A stretch of 64,000 nucleotides of DNA from Montifringilla adamsi (taxonomy: Eukaryota; Chordata; Aves; Passeriformes; Passeridae): contig JAGGNK010006448.1 in assembly GCA_017590115.1 (NCBI GenBank), forward strand, positions 3,579,987 to 3,643,986, given 5' to 3'. This document shows, piece after piece, positions 13,746 to 27,832 of this stretch (positions within the stretch are counted from its first letter, which is position 1; every line of letters starts with the position of its first letter). The position numbers and the translations under genes are program-made. The notes beneath the pieces were generated by a model. That model did not search any database. It saw nothing but the letters and a program-made list of their open reading frames with translations, and had not been told where the DNA came from.

Positions 13746-16184
13746 AATTAGTTCTTGTACTCAGGGAGAGTTGAAATACACCCTTCTCGTACTGCTTGTG
13801 AGGTTTTTACACTTACACCTCCTTTTACCACACTAAAACAGTCTTAGCTGATGCATTTGTTCAGTGTGGGGAAAAGTAATTATGCATCTTCAATAATCTT
13901 TTTTTTCTTCTCTGAACCTTTTTAAGTTCAACTCCATCCTTTCCAATTCACATTTTTGGTCTGTGTCTTATTTTTGCAGTTATTGATTTTAGAACACATT
14001 TTCTAACAATTCTTCTACAATAAGCTGGTCTGTGCTAACTACAGCAGGAAAAACAGGGAAAACCCTTCCTTTCTTCCATATCCATATTCAGCTTTGATGT
14101 GGATAGAGAACAGGATCACAATCTGTAACATCTGGCAATCATGCACAGCAGTTTAATGTGCTGATAACACTAGTATGGAATGTACATCAAAGAAAGATTT
14201 CATTAAATAGGTGGGATATTGGTTCATTGGGTTGTCTTGATTGGTATGAAATTTCCATGTAGGCTTTCAAATAACAATCAAGTTAAATAATAAAAGAAGG
14301 AATTACAAGAGAAGGCTGCTTAGCCCTAGCAGTAAATCGGAACACAATACAGGGCAAGGAGAGGAGAGCCAGTCTATCAGACAAGTGCAATGTGAACTTC
14401 CCCACATGGATATCATTCTTTGGGGCAGATACATCTCCTTATCTGCACCATAAAAAAGAACAGCCTGTGGGGGTTGTCTCCTATGTATTTACAATGCCCA
14501 TGACCAATTAAATGCTATAAGAAAATTTCAAACAAGGAGCAGGAAAAAACTTTTCTCCTTTTGACTTTGCCTCTTCTAACATATTTTAGAGATGGTCTTT
14601 CCTGAGATCTGCACTGTTTGTTCTTTCCCAGAGCTCTCTCAGTGGGGATTTGACAGATATATTACAAAGTCACTTTTTAATGAAAAAAGCACATCTAATC
14701 CTAATTCTCACACTCCCTCTACTACTCTAGGTCACAATCTGATTCTTTAGCCACCTATGTGAATGTCCTTTGTTAATTCAGAAACCGGTAACAAGTTAAC
14801 AAATAAGCTATTTATCAATGACATAAGCTACAAAACTGGTTACACCCATTCATCTGGTACCACACAGTTGTCATTTGACTTAGCCAGATTTTCAGCACAA
14901 TTTTCCTCAAATAACTGATCTTATCAGTAACTGATAAAACTAGTAACTATGTTAGTTAGCTAAGGCAGTAATGGCAGTGGTGCAAGATCAAAATACTCAA
15001 GTTTAGCATGCTATGGACCAGACTTTTGGGTACTTCTGAAATATATTTTACTTATTTGCAGAGTCAGGACCTATTCAAATTGTGGGCAAATCAGTCCCAA
15101 TAACATTGAAGACTATGTACCTCCATGAAATGTATTGGAAACTGCTATGAACAGAAGATACTGCTCAGACATTTTCTGGGCCAAGTAGAAAATGTGAAAA
15201 GTTTGAGACATTTTGCATAATATTTATGACATTTTTTCTTCCTCCTTAAGTTTATGAACTTTGCCACACCCTTTGGGAGAACAATGGGCTGCAAATACAT
15301 CTGTATTGTGACTAAGGTTTTCTTAGCATTCCAAAAATGCATATGAAAAAGCTGTGAGAGTGCTCCTTCCTGTATTCAGAAAGGTGTGGTTAAAAAAAAA
15401 ATGCATGCCTTAATTTAACCAGTTGAAAGGTCTTCCCCAGGAACAGCAACCTACAATAACTAAAGGAAATGGCTTGACTGGCAAAAGTTAATCCATAAAA
15501 CACGACATTATCTTTGGTGCATTATGGTATTTCATACCAGACTTTGTGAAATGCTGTACTCACTTTGACAGTAACTTAATCTAGTGAAAGTGTTAAGTTC
15601 TTCTGCCTTTGCACAACAGCTGTTGCTACAGCATATTAAAAAATAACTCTTATGTCTACCTATTTAAACAATTCAAGTGATAAAGTGCTGAGAAATTGCA
15701 ACATAAAAAGAAAAATGAGATCTCCATATGTAATATCTAAATATTCATTTTGACAGGAGTCAAGGCAAATATTTGTATGCCATAGTAAAAGGGCTGTAGC
15801 TTTATTCTTTCTCCAGTGAATATTTAAACTTTCAGGAGGTAAAAAAACCCAGGTGATTGTGTTCCCTTACACAAAAAATTATAACTCAGTGGTTAAGGTA
15901 GTCTGCGGTGTGAAAAGAAACAATGGTTCATAGGCATATCACTGGTCAAACAAGGATCACCCCAATTATGGGACAGATGGTATCTGCAATCACCAATGGC
16001 CACCAAGGCCCCCCAGATATGTCTCTGTGGATACCTGGGACTTGGGCTGTATGAAGGTGGTACTGTTGTCTGTGTGTTGGAGGATAAAATACTTGTCTGT
16101 AGAACTTGCTGAAGTTTAGGGCTTGACATGCTCCAGTGATCTCAGGCCTAGGGGGAGGTTAGCAAAGCTTGGGAAGAAAACTGT

Positions 16185-16656
16185 ATCATTGATTGTGGAC
16201 ACAAAGAATGCAGAGTTTACAGGCTACAAGGACATTTGGCATAACTCCCAAGATAAGGAAAAACTAATAAACACAATTCATGGGGGAGATAATGACCATT
16301 GACTCATAACCCACCTACCCATGAAACCCACCAACTCAAAAGAAAAGAAAGACAGAGCATGCAGACTAATTAGCTTTAGTGTTGAGGGAATTGTTTAACC
16401 AACAGAGAAAGAATGTTAAATAATAAGAGATGTATAAATGATGAAAAGTTTTGAAAAATCTTGGGACCCCCATCTCCCTCTCTCTCTCTCGTTCTCTCTC
16501 TTTTTTCCCACCCATCCTTCTTGTCCCCCTCACCTCTTTTCTATTTATTTCTATCTCTGTACCTCACACTCATTGTTCAAATAAATCTGTAACATTGACT
16601 TGGGCATATGGTCTCATCTGCACCTAAACCTGTACAGAGGCACCTCTTAATCATTG
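16185..16656 (+). mobile_element. Solo LTR, ERVL-like, with candidate target duplication
   Basis: ATCATTG occurs at 16185-16191 and again at 16650-16656, bracketing about 458 bp. Inside, in order, are a TATAAA box (16433-16438), a CT-rich tract (16471-16508), an AATAAA signal (16580-16585) and a U5-like part (GGCATATGGTCTCATCTGCA at 16603-16622). This is the usual plan of passerine ERVL LTRs. No retroviral gene lies next to it, so it is a solo LTR. The exact termini are uncertain because the 7-bp duplication is longer than the usual 5 bp and the terminal TG...CA is not clean. Confidence 0.65.
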
Positions 16657-19020
16657 GATTGTAACAGCATGAGCCTTGCACATGAATTAGGCAGAAGAAT
16701 TCTAATTTTTGAGCATAAAGGATAGAAAAAAGTTGTTACAAAATACTGCAGGTACTTGGCACTGCCAGTAGTTGCCCTTTGCAAAGCAGCCAGGGCACTG
16801 CTTATCTACCTTTAAAACCCATATCCTTCCTAGAAGGAGCAAGGAAGCCCATGAAGAAAAGGGCTTTCCATCTCACATTAGATCATTAGTATAAGATGTC
16901 TATCTAGGAGCATGAGAACCAGAAGCTTCAGGGGGAATTTATAATGTTAGAATAACCTGCCCATGGAAAAAAAGTCATGCTTCTTATTTCTCCCTCTCCT
17001 CTCTGTTGCAGCCATTAGTGCTGCTAGGATTCATAGGGACATTCATAATCTGGTCCTGAGTCACAAATACTTCTTGGTAAAGGTGTACCCATAGGCAATA
17101 TATTACTTTGATTAATTATTTTCACCCAAGTGAAAAGTAACTCTGTATAAAAACGTAGCACAGGTCCCAACCGTCAGCTTATTTTATGTAGGGATGCACT
17201 GGGAATTTAGGGAGGAGCAGGCCTTTTGTTAGTCGCCTTCAAGAGGAAGGTCACCCTATGCATGAGCATCACTTCCTTTTCTATTTGTTGCACTGTGTTT
17301 TTTACATAAATGACCCCTTCCCTTTTGACTTAACCTGTTGGAACTGCTGTCTATGTACATAGGTGAGCTTACACTAAGCTTAAGCAAGAAAAATGTGCAG
17401 GTGGCACAGATGTCCAACCCACATCCCTAATAAAGATGACATTAACCAGCTGTGTTGCTCTGCAAAATGCTGCCTTGCAGCTCGGCACCATCCACTGCCT
17501 ATACCTGTCTATATGTTTCAGAGTGTTTAGTTTTAGTCATCTTTTGACATGAGCTCTATTGAACACAATTAAATTTGGAGAAATCAGGGCCAATTAATAG
17601 GCCCATACTAGTTAACTTAGTAGGAATAGAATCTGGACGTGAGCAATATCCTCTGTTTGTCCATACTATTATCACACACAGTCCTTGACACAGTATTGTT
17701 CATGACAATTATCTGTCTCTGAAAAAAGACTAAGGCATGGACAGATCTCCCTGTTACAAGCTCTGGACTGCTTTCAGTAGGAGTGTGGATGAGGCCACAC
17801 AGTTCTTTTTAAAAAGCAACTTTAGTGATACAGGTACAGGACATGCTGTGCTCCTTTGTCCTCAGGCCAGATAATGGGCTTTGGTATGTTTCATTTAATA
17901 GCTTAAATGTAGCTGTTTTACCCTATCTTGAAAAAATTGAACATTATTTGCTAGGCTGTCTTCAAATCTTTTGGACATATCAGCTATAGAATCTTATAAC
18001 CCACAGTTAACCTATCCTACTTGGAAAGTCTGAAGTATTACAGGACTTCTCTTCTGGAGCACTGAGTATATGAAAAAATATATTCAGTAAAGTATTCTTC
18101 CCTTTTTGGGAGGAGTCAGAACAATATTTGTCTAAAAATTTTCTTCTGAGTTACTGCTCATTCCACATGCTGTGTTGTGAATCTACATAACAGCTCAATG
18201 GAGCTAGGCTACACTATACTATTTTCATTATGCTGTCTTATAAACCTTAACAAAGATGTTGAGGTAGCACAATATTTTGCAGTAGGTTTTGTACTGAAAA
18301 ATGGAAAACCAACATAAATTGACAAGAAAATCATGTAGAGAAAAATGCATTTTATTAGCAACCAAGGGACACAGAATTTTTAGAAAAGTAAATAAGCTGA
18401 AGCTAAGAACACTGAACACAATCATCTTTTTCAGAAAACTATGAGAGTTGGGAAGTATGGTAATGTATTGCCACTGTAGGGTGCTATAAGCATTTGACTT
18501 TAATGACACTGAATAAGCCATTCAAAACTGAATTATGGTACTTGTGAAATACTTCTGTTCAGTTTTCTGCCAGTGCTACTCTGTTTTAAAAGTCACTGTC
18601 AGTTTCCTAGCGGCATTGTGAGAATTCCTTGGATGGCAAATAAACCTCCATTGTAGATGAGGTATTTAAAATGAGCCTGCTTGAAATGTCCTCCAGACTG
18701 TGTCAAAAACCTAAGCTGCAAGAGATAGTGGCCTCTCCTTACTGATCACTAATGTGTCCCAATTGCTGGTTATTAATAAAGGATAAAGAGGATTTATTGT
18801 AGGGAAGAATTCTAAGATATTTCTTGTTTTCTATAATAAATTATGATAGGCCACACACTGTGCTAAATCAAATTATCAGACTGATTTTGATGGGGTTATA
18901 TAACCCTAGGATGTTGCCAGTTATGTTTCTATCTACTTTTCAGAGAACTTCCTCTTTGCTTCTTGAGAGAATGACAAACAAAAGCAGAGTATTTAATTAA
19001 GTTCCAGCAAGTAGATTATT

Positions 19021-19035
19021 GATAGATAGATAGAT
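19021..19035. repeat. GATA tetranucleotide repeat
   Basis: GATA three times followed by GAT. Short microsatellite. Confidence 0.85.
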
Positions 19036-22000
19036 GTGAAACAAGTTACTGTTTGCACCAAAGCACCTCACTGGTTGAACTAAAAATAAAAATAAAAATA
19101 TCCTCGAAATGTGAAATCAGTAGTAGTACGTGGCCCAGTGCAATGGTTAGGTAAAATACATACTCAGTTGATAGTCATCAGTTGTCAATACAAACTTGTT
19201 TGTATTTTTTGCACTGCTCTTTTCTGACACTATGGAAAAATCTGTGTCTAGAATACTGTGCTTCCACTTGGATGTTTTCTTAAGAGTGAGAAAGGTAGTA
19301 AGGGAGATATAATTCAAATTCTGAAATAGTCTGAGAAATTACATTTTGCTGTATTTCACTTCTACTCATCCTTCAATTTAATATGGACTTTATACTAGAG
19401 AATTAAAAAACAACAAAAGAAACCGGACTGTAGAACAGTTCTCACATTCTGGGCATGGCTGGATTTGTAAGTGTTACATGTGATACTGAGATCCAAAGTC
19501 AAAGTTTGAGTTCCTCTGAATTTCTGAAAGCTGAATTTCTTCAGAGTATAGGAAGTTTTTTCATGGAAAATAGTTATGCGTCATTTTCACTGTTATGGTT
19601 ATGGTGAAACTGTTCAATTCCTGATATACAGCGCTGCATCATATAGTCTTTATTCACTAGGAACAATGCTTGCATGTGGTTATAATACAGAAAATGAGAC
19701 AGACTGTTTATAGGTATGTCAGATTTACTTTAGTCTAAAAAAAAAAAGGTTGAGTTATTTTTTACAGCTTTGAAATACTAAGTAATCAGCATAACTAACA
19801 CCAAAAATTCACCATCCAAAGAATATACTGGTTGTCACAGAACAGTCACTAAAACACAGCTGGCCTGCTTCATTCCTAGGCTGAGGTCAGCACCATTGTT
19901 GGAATTTCATATGTATGCATCTTCCTATAGACTGTCTGCTCTGACACACCAGACACCAAAGAGTTAGCAAGGACTGCCTTACAATAAGCCTTGGGCTTAT
20001 TTGGGGTAGCAGAACTGGCCTGCTCTGCCCCAAACTTTCTTCTCTGTGTTCAAAGGCCATACTTACAGGAAAATATAAATTTAACTTCTCCAGACTGTAT
20101 TGTTTGCATCTCTATTTGTGTTTCTCAAACACTTTGGCTAAAGAAGAAGAAGGTAGTGCTGTGAGACAGGTTAAGCATATCTCTGATTTACAAGTGGGTC
20201 TTGTCTGGTTGAATGGAAACTGATAACAAATTCACATCATGTAGCACCTGAATTTTGAAAGAAAAATGTTTCAAAAAAGAAGATATTCCTACTCTCAGGT
20301 GTTACTATAAATAAAAGCTAGATGTCAATTTCAAATGAAAGTGTATGTAAATTTTTTTAAGCTAATTCCCATTTGATGCTAATTCCTCATTTCTTATGGA
20401 GAAAGACATCTGTTTCATATGGGAGGCAACTAAATTCTCAATGTGTCTGTAAAGACATGCATTCACAAAAGTTTCTTCTTGACTGTAAAAAGATAAATAC
20501 ATAGTACCTGAAAATTCCAGGACTGCTGTAAGTATTTTTGACTTTAAGAGACGCAGAACTTGAGATGTACAAAATTTAGAAATGTGTGCGTTCTTGTATT
20601 CATTAATTCTGAGATTTATGGTAGTTAATAGTTTATATTATTTGTATAATATGTGGTATTTTCTTGTCTGCTGCTCTGCTTCATCAGCTGTCTTTTATCA
20701 AACAGAACCAATGTTTGGAGAGTGTCTTCATTCTACTAAGTACCAAGCCTATGAAAAGGCAACCATGAATAAAAATACAGGGTATTACTAAGTTAATTCA
20801 TGTCAGTTTGCTTTTTTGTTTTCAAAGAAACTCTTAATTTTCACAAAAAATAATAGGACTAAAGGTTGGCCAGCATCTTGTTAAACAACCTTTCACATAT
20901 TTCATTACAAAAGTTGCCAAAATATAAAATAATGTGGGCTTGTATAAGATACATTAAAACCAGCCTCTGTATCTTAAAGAGAAGCATGGAGTTGTACAAA
21001 GTATTCCTATAAGAAAAGTACTGATTTCCTACTACTGTATTTACTAACATTAATGCAGTTCTTAGCCTACAAACCTATTTGCAGCCATTTTAAAGAAAGG
21101 AAAAAAAACCCAAAACTGAACACAAGTTCTTCCCTCCTTTGTTTATTGCTGGCAGTATTGAAGGAGCAATGCAAATGTGCCGAGATAAGAGAGGCTTGCA
21201 ACAAGATCTCATGTGGGAGGGATTTCCCCCCAGATCTTTTGCCTCTGCCCACATACCCAAACGGTGCAAATACTTGATGCAGATCAGATCCCAGCATGTG
21301 ATCCCCATGTAACACTTCTGCAGAACTTCTCTTCCGTGAAATAGGGTGTTCATGTTCATCCCTGTAAATACCTGCAAGTCTGTCTGAGAGGCAGCTCTAT
21401 ATCTCTGCAGCACATATTTCTTGGAAAATCCAAGTTACTCTAGCATATTTTTCCAAATGGTAATTGCTTGGTTTTCTGTTTTCAAGGTCTCTGAAGGCAG
21501 TTCATTTTGTGAAACCCAACCCTACTGCACTTGAAAAGAACAGCAAGCACAGAAGGACAACAACTCACTCGTACGCTTAATTGATCTGGTATTTCTACAA
21601 GGTGCCACCCTTTTCCACACCTCCTACCTCCTCCTTAAGTGACTCAGCCTCTGAATGAGAAATCTCTTGACTTTTCAGACAGCTGGATGGGGAAGAACAG
21701 TTCAGCTCTCAGTCTGCTTTGATTGTGACTCCCTTCCAGGCTGACTAACCACACTGAGCCACACTAGGACACTAACTTCTACCATACCTAGGTAAGGATG
21801 TTAACTGTTCTGGTTTTATACTGTTCCCTACCATGTAGGGAAACTCCTACATTTTCAGATGTTCTGTGATTTCTTGATATCCAGTTTAGAATGCCATTTC
21901 AAAGGATCTGATTTTCAAGAAGTATGGAGAACTTGACTATGAAAATGCAGCTCTGAATGTTACACAGTTTTGGTGTTCAGATTCCTGGGACTTTTCTGAC

Positions 22001-22148
22001 TTCTTCTGTCCATACTACCTTAATTATTGCATCATTTATGCTATATTGATAATTGTATTTTATTCTAGTGATGATTCTCTGATAAATTCACTGTTCACAC
22101 CACTTTTCATGAATGGCTGTTTTAATGTTGTTTTTGCTCTTTGGTTCA

Positions 22149-22168
22149 TTTTTTTTTTTTTTTTTTTT
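22149..22168. repeat. Poly(T) tract
   Basis: Twenty T in a row within a T-rich neighbourhood. No LINE or retrogene is recognised on the minus strand. Confidence 0.85.
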
Positions 22169-25100
22169 CTTTATTTGGATTTTTAGTCAAAAATTAATGA
22201 GTATTTACTCTTTTATAATTTGCTTGAATTATCTTTATTATTTTGGGGGAAAAAAACCCCCAAACCAACAATTCCATTTCATTTTCACCTTTGCAAAAAT
22301 ACGCATTCTACTTAAATGCAAGGACTTATCTATACAATGACCTGAACAATGTATAAACAGGAAGGGTTCTTCATCAAAAATCTAGTGAATTGAATGACAG
22401 AGCTGAATAAAGAAAATTAAAATTATCACCCTCTTTTCTGCACTCTATTAAAAAAAATACTACATTTAAAACTGAATGAATATTTCTAATTTGCAAATAC
22501 ATACAAATTTGGATTGTGATTTAGTTGATTTTACATTAGTGACAGTTCCACAGCTTCTTTCAAAACAGAATCTCCTCCGCCCACATCTTGAAAAACCAGT
22601 TTTGAGAGCTCTTTCAGCTACAAATACATGAATGATTGCTGTCATGCATTCACGTGATCTCTAGTCCTATCTTGCCTGTTTTCTCTCTTACACAAATATA
22701 CATGATATTTCTGTTTTCTGTGTGAATGCTTTTCTGTGTTATTAGTTCTGTGGACAAAACGGTAGAATAAAATATTTATTTAAACACAATGTGTTATTTT
22801 CAGAAGTTCACAAATGTATTATATGGCTATTGCTCTGATGTGTAATTCCTGGAAAAAAATCTCTTCAGGAATATGTTTCTGTGATTGTTTAATGTCCGTA
22901 AAATAAATGTAGCAATTTTTAAATGTAGTTTTCAGCAAAGGACAAAAATATTAGCTAACAAACAGAATCATGTTACTGTTGGCAATTGTGTAGGGAAGAA
23001 ATTAGAGCATCAGTTATACATATAGATCTGCACCTGACAGAAGGGGCCTTTAAGACTATTTGAAGAGATCATATTCTTGTCTGTCATAACAAGTTTGGAT
23101 TTATGAAGGATTGTACAGCTTTGAATGGTTCTGACTGTGATAGTGATTTGCAAAACAGCCTTTATCTGCAATCAGAAAATTCTTATTTGAGAGTAAGGTA
23201 TAGGTAGGTAGATCTGACAGCCCAGTCACAGCACTGTTATCTGAGGGGAGAAAGGATGCATACGGACAACAGCAAAATTGCTATTGACTTCCAGACCAGA
23301 AAGATGTTACCTCACACACTTACGAGTGCCTGTCTTGAAGAAAAGCTGCAATTATGTGTGTCCCCAGTGTCTTAGTAGGGCTTGGAAATCTTTATCCTGT
23401 ATCAAGTCAGGATTACTTAATTCAATTGCTTGCTCACACTATATTCAAGAGAAATGATGGAGGAAATAATGAAGTTTGCTGACTTGAAAGTTGTTAACTG
23501 AAAGCAAGGATACACTGTTGTGTCTTTCATAACTATGATTCAGACCAGATGTGCTTTTCTTTAAACCATCATATTCTCTACATTCAGCTCACATAAATGA
23601 AAGATAAGCCACATATTATAGAATTAAGATTAAGAGTTACAAGGGAAAACAAAGGAAAACAAAAGGTAGAGCTGAAGTAAGTCTTCAGATCTAATGGAAT
23701 GATTCTAAAATTTTGAGCTCTGGTTGCTCACAGGATACTGACTGTTTGGCTTGGGTCAGAGCAGAGTAGTTCTTCAAGAAGATCAGATTTTGGTAGCAAG
23801 CTTCATAATTTGGATACAGAAAGAAAAAAGTATAGGCCAATTTTCTTTTTCACATGGCAAATATTCGATGCTTTCAAAAAGCTGGAACTTGAAGATCATG
23901 TAGCAAACAGCAGCCAGCAAGCTGTGGTTGTGTGGAGCCATATATGGAACCTGTTTATTCCAGCTGGTGTTTCATGTGGACATGCCAATCTCAGCAACTT
24001 CTCTACAACTGGAGCTGGTTTAGCAATACAGCATGGGAAGCTGGATAACAGGCAAATTCTGAAACATTCCTTTTTTTAAGTCAGTTGTTCAGCTACCACT
24101 TTTTGTATCACCCAGTTCATCAATAATAGTGGGAAATTTGACATTTTAGGCATTTGAATTTGGCAATGCTTTATATGAAAAACCTCAGTATAAAAACAAA
24201 TATTTTGACTTTTAAAAGAAGAAGGTGTATCTCGACACTCCTTCAACATTTACTATTATACAGTGTGGTGATAATGCAGAGGCCTCTCGCCTCTAAGCTG
24301 TGGAAATTAATCTTGTTTTATTAGAAGCAAAATACATATCAACTGACTTCTTATGAATAAGGTCTTAATTACTGTCATAGCTAGAAGCCAAAGAGCAAAG
24401 ATTTTTTTTTGTTGGAAGTAGTTCAGTCTGATGTGGAAAACATGAATCTTACAGGAAATGCTTCTATTATTATGTATTTTTTTAAATACAGCAATGCATA
24501 TGTGTGAAGCTTAATCACAAAGAGCAGAAGGAAGGCAGAAGGACTCTGTGGTGGAGGAATGGGTGTGCTCAGATGATCTGAAAACTAGAAGGTCTGGCTT
24601 TCAGAATTTAAGGCAGGCCTGAGGTATTCTCCTGATCAGTCACTGCAGCAGATGAAAAGGAGATGTAGAAGTGTAAATACAGGTATTTGTGATAAAAATA
24701 GTGTTAGAGATTTGTGCTGCTTTTGGAGGAATGTCTTGCCAGATTAGATGTACTTTTACTTTCCCTGAAGCCAAGTCTGAAGTTTTTCTGAATTTCTTTG
24801 GGATTATGCTTGGATTTCCCACAAAATGTTTGAGGGTCTGAATCTAGGAGTGGCATGTCTTAAAACCATTTAGGAGCTGCTTACTGGACTGGCCAGGGCA
24901 GTTTTAATTTTCGTTTAGAGTTTCCTGACGCTGTTTTTAAATTCAAATTACACTGGAGTTGCATTCCTCTTTGTTTTTGTTTTGCATTCCAGCTGAGCTG
25001 TTTTGCTTCGGTGGTTGAGATCTTATTAAAAATGTCTGAACATAGTTTACTACTGCAGCATAGTACAGAAAGCTGTAACTCTGCTTTCTCACAATCTCAT

Positions 25101-26518
25101 TTACAAAGTTAAAAACTTTTTATCGCCCTATGGTCAGAAGATGAGCTGTTCACTGACCTGTGTGAATAATGTGGCAGTTCCAAATCTTTATGAGCTGATA
25201 TTTTTAAACTAATGGGATCCTCATAATCTCTAGTCCACTCCCCTTTTTAAATGCACAGATACAAACACACACACTTCAAAATAGTGAAGGCCAAGGAAAA
25301 ATGCTTTGATGAGCTCTATTCTTCCTCTTTATGCAAGATTCTTTTCATTTCTAAGCCCTAAAATTTAAATCTTACCCTGATGATCCTTGATTGTCTGTGC
25401 TACAGATTAAAGTAAATTTTTCTAAATTTGCATTTTAAATTTTAATGAATTAATCTTTGATATAAAACTTGAAAGCTCAGGGTAAGAGGAAAGCCTTAAG
25501 GACAAAATGGCAGTATTCTGTAGGACTGAAATGCTTGGGTTTAAAATTTCAGACTACCTGGCACATTTTCCGTGCTGACTGTAAAAGGGAGTGTACCTGT
25601 TTCTTAGATTCATTTATGCATACTGCTTTTGGGTTGGGACACTATGCAGCAGTTTATTCTGGATGCTGCACACATGTGAAACAGAAATATTGTTTTGCCC
25701 TAAAAATATTAAAAAATTAATATAGGATAAGAAAAACCCCAGTATTAATTAAATGTTGGAGGATGAAAGAAACACGCTGGACTCTCATGGATACAAGAGG
25801 AGTTGCAAGCCTCTTTATAGTTGCTTTTCATTTGGTTTAATTTTCACAAAAGAAGTCTCCTTTTTCAAAGTCTTATGATTAATTTCCCTTAGCAAATGGC
25901 TTTAAAAGTACTTAATAGAAAATAAATCCAAAATCCTTCTATGCAAACTACTACTTCTTGAGATGAAGAAGTTCCAGCTCTCATTGCTTGAAAGTATACT
26001 GAAATATCAAATTTCTATTATCCTGGGACTGACTACATCAATGTCCAGCTGTACCTAAGCTGAAAAAGTAAATCAGAGACCTCTCTATCATCTTGGGACA
26101 GTTCAGGAAAATTTATAGTGAAAGTGGTAACTATCTAAAAAAACTACCTGAACAATTTCTAGGAAATTCAGTTCACATATGCTTAAAACCTCACATAAAT
26201 ATTTTTAAAAGGCATTTTATAACCTATTGCAAAATAAATAAGACTCACCATAGCCCTGAGCATATTTTTATTGTGTGGGAACCAGATCCAGCAGTCACAG
26301 GTTTTCTACACACACCGTGCCAATGCTTGCTTGATACCAACAACTGAGCTTAAAAAAACGGAATGCAGGTAGGAGCCTTTTTAAAATGCCAGAATTTTAA
26401 ACTCTAAGAAATATTTGGAATTTTACAACTGGTTGAGATACATGCAGACTTTGGACTCCGGTATTAGTATTGTGTTTATATCTTTACTTTCTAGAAAGAT
26501 CTGTAGTTGTTTAATTCT

Positions 26519-26657
26519 TCTTTTTGTTTGTTTGCTTGTTTGTTTGTTGGGATATTTTTTTGGGCGGCTTTTTTTTTTCTTTTCGTTTTTTGGGGGCTGG
26601 TTGGGATTCTTTTGATGGTGGGTTTTTTGTTTTTTTTTTTAATCATAAGGTTTTTTT
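26519..26657. repeat. T/G-rich low-complexity stretch
   Basis: About 140 bp composed mainly of T and G on the + strand, beginning with TTTG/TTTGC units and passing to G-runs (GGGCGG, GGGGGC) and T-runs. Not a regular microsatellite. Open frames over it are low-complexity artefacts. Confidence 0.75.
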
Positions 26658-27554
26658 AGTAATTGTTGGGCAGCACAAGCAAAGAAAAGAAAAATCTGCT
26701 CTAAGTGCAATCCTTTGTGGCAGCCACAATGTTTTATTGTCATTCTTCTTAAGCTTTTGCCAGAATCCAAAATCTTCACCTTCCATCAGTAAAGAAAGAA
26801 CCACAGGCCACGGTGTCTCCACTCTATTTTAGGTGTGTAAGAAATACATTTCACATCTGCAAAAAGAAAGAAAGGATAGCTCTGTCATCCAGAGAACCAA
26901 GAATGTTTCTGATTTTTAAGGACTGCTTCTGTCAGTTTTCTGGTGCTTCTGTAAGTTTTAGCAGCCTGACAGTGGAGCATGTTGTGAGCTTTCCAGCATA
27001 ACATTGTTTTCTTGGAAAATGCTGCTTTACAAAAAGGAATCCATTTGCTAAAGAGGGTCAGTTTTGCCCAAACTCTTAAGTCAATGTTAGCATTTGGGGC
27101 TTTTTTAACTTAAGGGACAATTTTCTGTCATCAAAATGTCATTTGGTTCTGCTTGATGCTTTCTCTAGGAAACCTGGTATTCACAATCCACTTTCAAAGC
27201 AAAACATGAAATCTTTTGAATGGCTCAACTCCGAAATATTTATTTTTTTTTTTAAATCGTCAGTCTTGGAGGCTTTTAACCTGATTTGAAGTAAGGGAAG
27301 AAGTCAGTGACTAGAAAACTGTTGCAGAGCAGCAGAACTGCTTTCCATCCTGGCCTTCTGCATCAGCTGCTGGCCACTGAGTCTGAGGGACCCATCAGCA
27401 GGGCTGGATGGGCTCACCTGTGCTCCAGGTGCTGTGCCAGGGACTGATACCATCTTCCCCTTCAGCTGACCACCTCAATCCATTCTGCAGTACCCCTCTG
27501 TAGCCAGCCCAGGGCCTGCAATGGCTCCTTGGCGGTCAGAAGCTTGAGCTAGGA

Positions 27555-27828
27555 AATGCCAAGTCATGATGACTGGGCCTTAGAAACCACTCTCTTCCAC
27601 CTTTGGACCCCTGCTTATCTGTCTATAAGCCTAGAGGTCACTTTCCCCTGACCCTTACTACTGGACAATTTCCAAAACCCCTGTACCCTATATAAACCCC
27701 TGCTTCTGCCCAGTTCAGCAGAAGAGCTGTCCCTGAGAACCTTCGTGGAAGACCCCAATAAAGAATTTCTTCGGAACCTCACATGGCCTTCTCCTCTCTC
27801 TCCCTGCATTTGCTGCGGCACCTAGCAA
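27555..27828 (+). mobile_element. LTR-like promoter/polyA unit, probable solo LTR fragment
   Basis: A TATATAA box at 27689-27695 is followed 61 bp later by AATAAA (27757-27762) and then a T/C-rich stretch. Such tight TATA-to-polyA spacing is typical of an LTR, where R lies between them. Upstream text is U3-like (CTATAAGCC, CCCCTGACC). The block is GC-richer than its surroundings. I could not find clean TG...CA ends or a target duplication, so borders are approximate and the call is structural only. It lies about 0.5-0.6 kb upstream of the first SCEL coding exon in the same orientation. Confidence 0.5.
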
Positions 27829-27832
27829 GATA

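Larger units (their letters stand above)
9864..16184. other. Upstream non-coding DNA with simple repeats
   Basis: No coding exon or gene seen. It contains a 21-nt poly(A) at 10651-10671, two A-runs near 11624 and 11695, a small direct duplication (GCCTAGCTTTT twice, 11923-11950), a CA-rich patch near 13508-13560 and a pyrimidine microsatellite at 13681-13745. The rest is ordinary AT-rich DNA. Confidence 0.5.
16657..27300. other. Upstream non-coding DNA
   Basis: No coding exon recognised. It holds a GATA repeat (19021-19035), a poly(T) tract (22149-22168), a G/C hairpin (22242-22264) and a T/G-rich stretch (26519-26657). A moderately GC-richer patch at 21,540-21,800 has an AP-1 consensus TGACTCA (21640-21646) and a good donor at 21792. 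It is discussed as a possible non-coding first exon. Confidence 0.5.
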
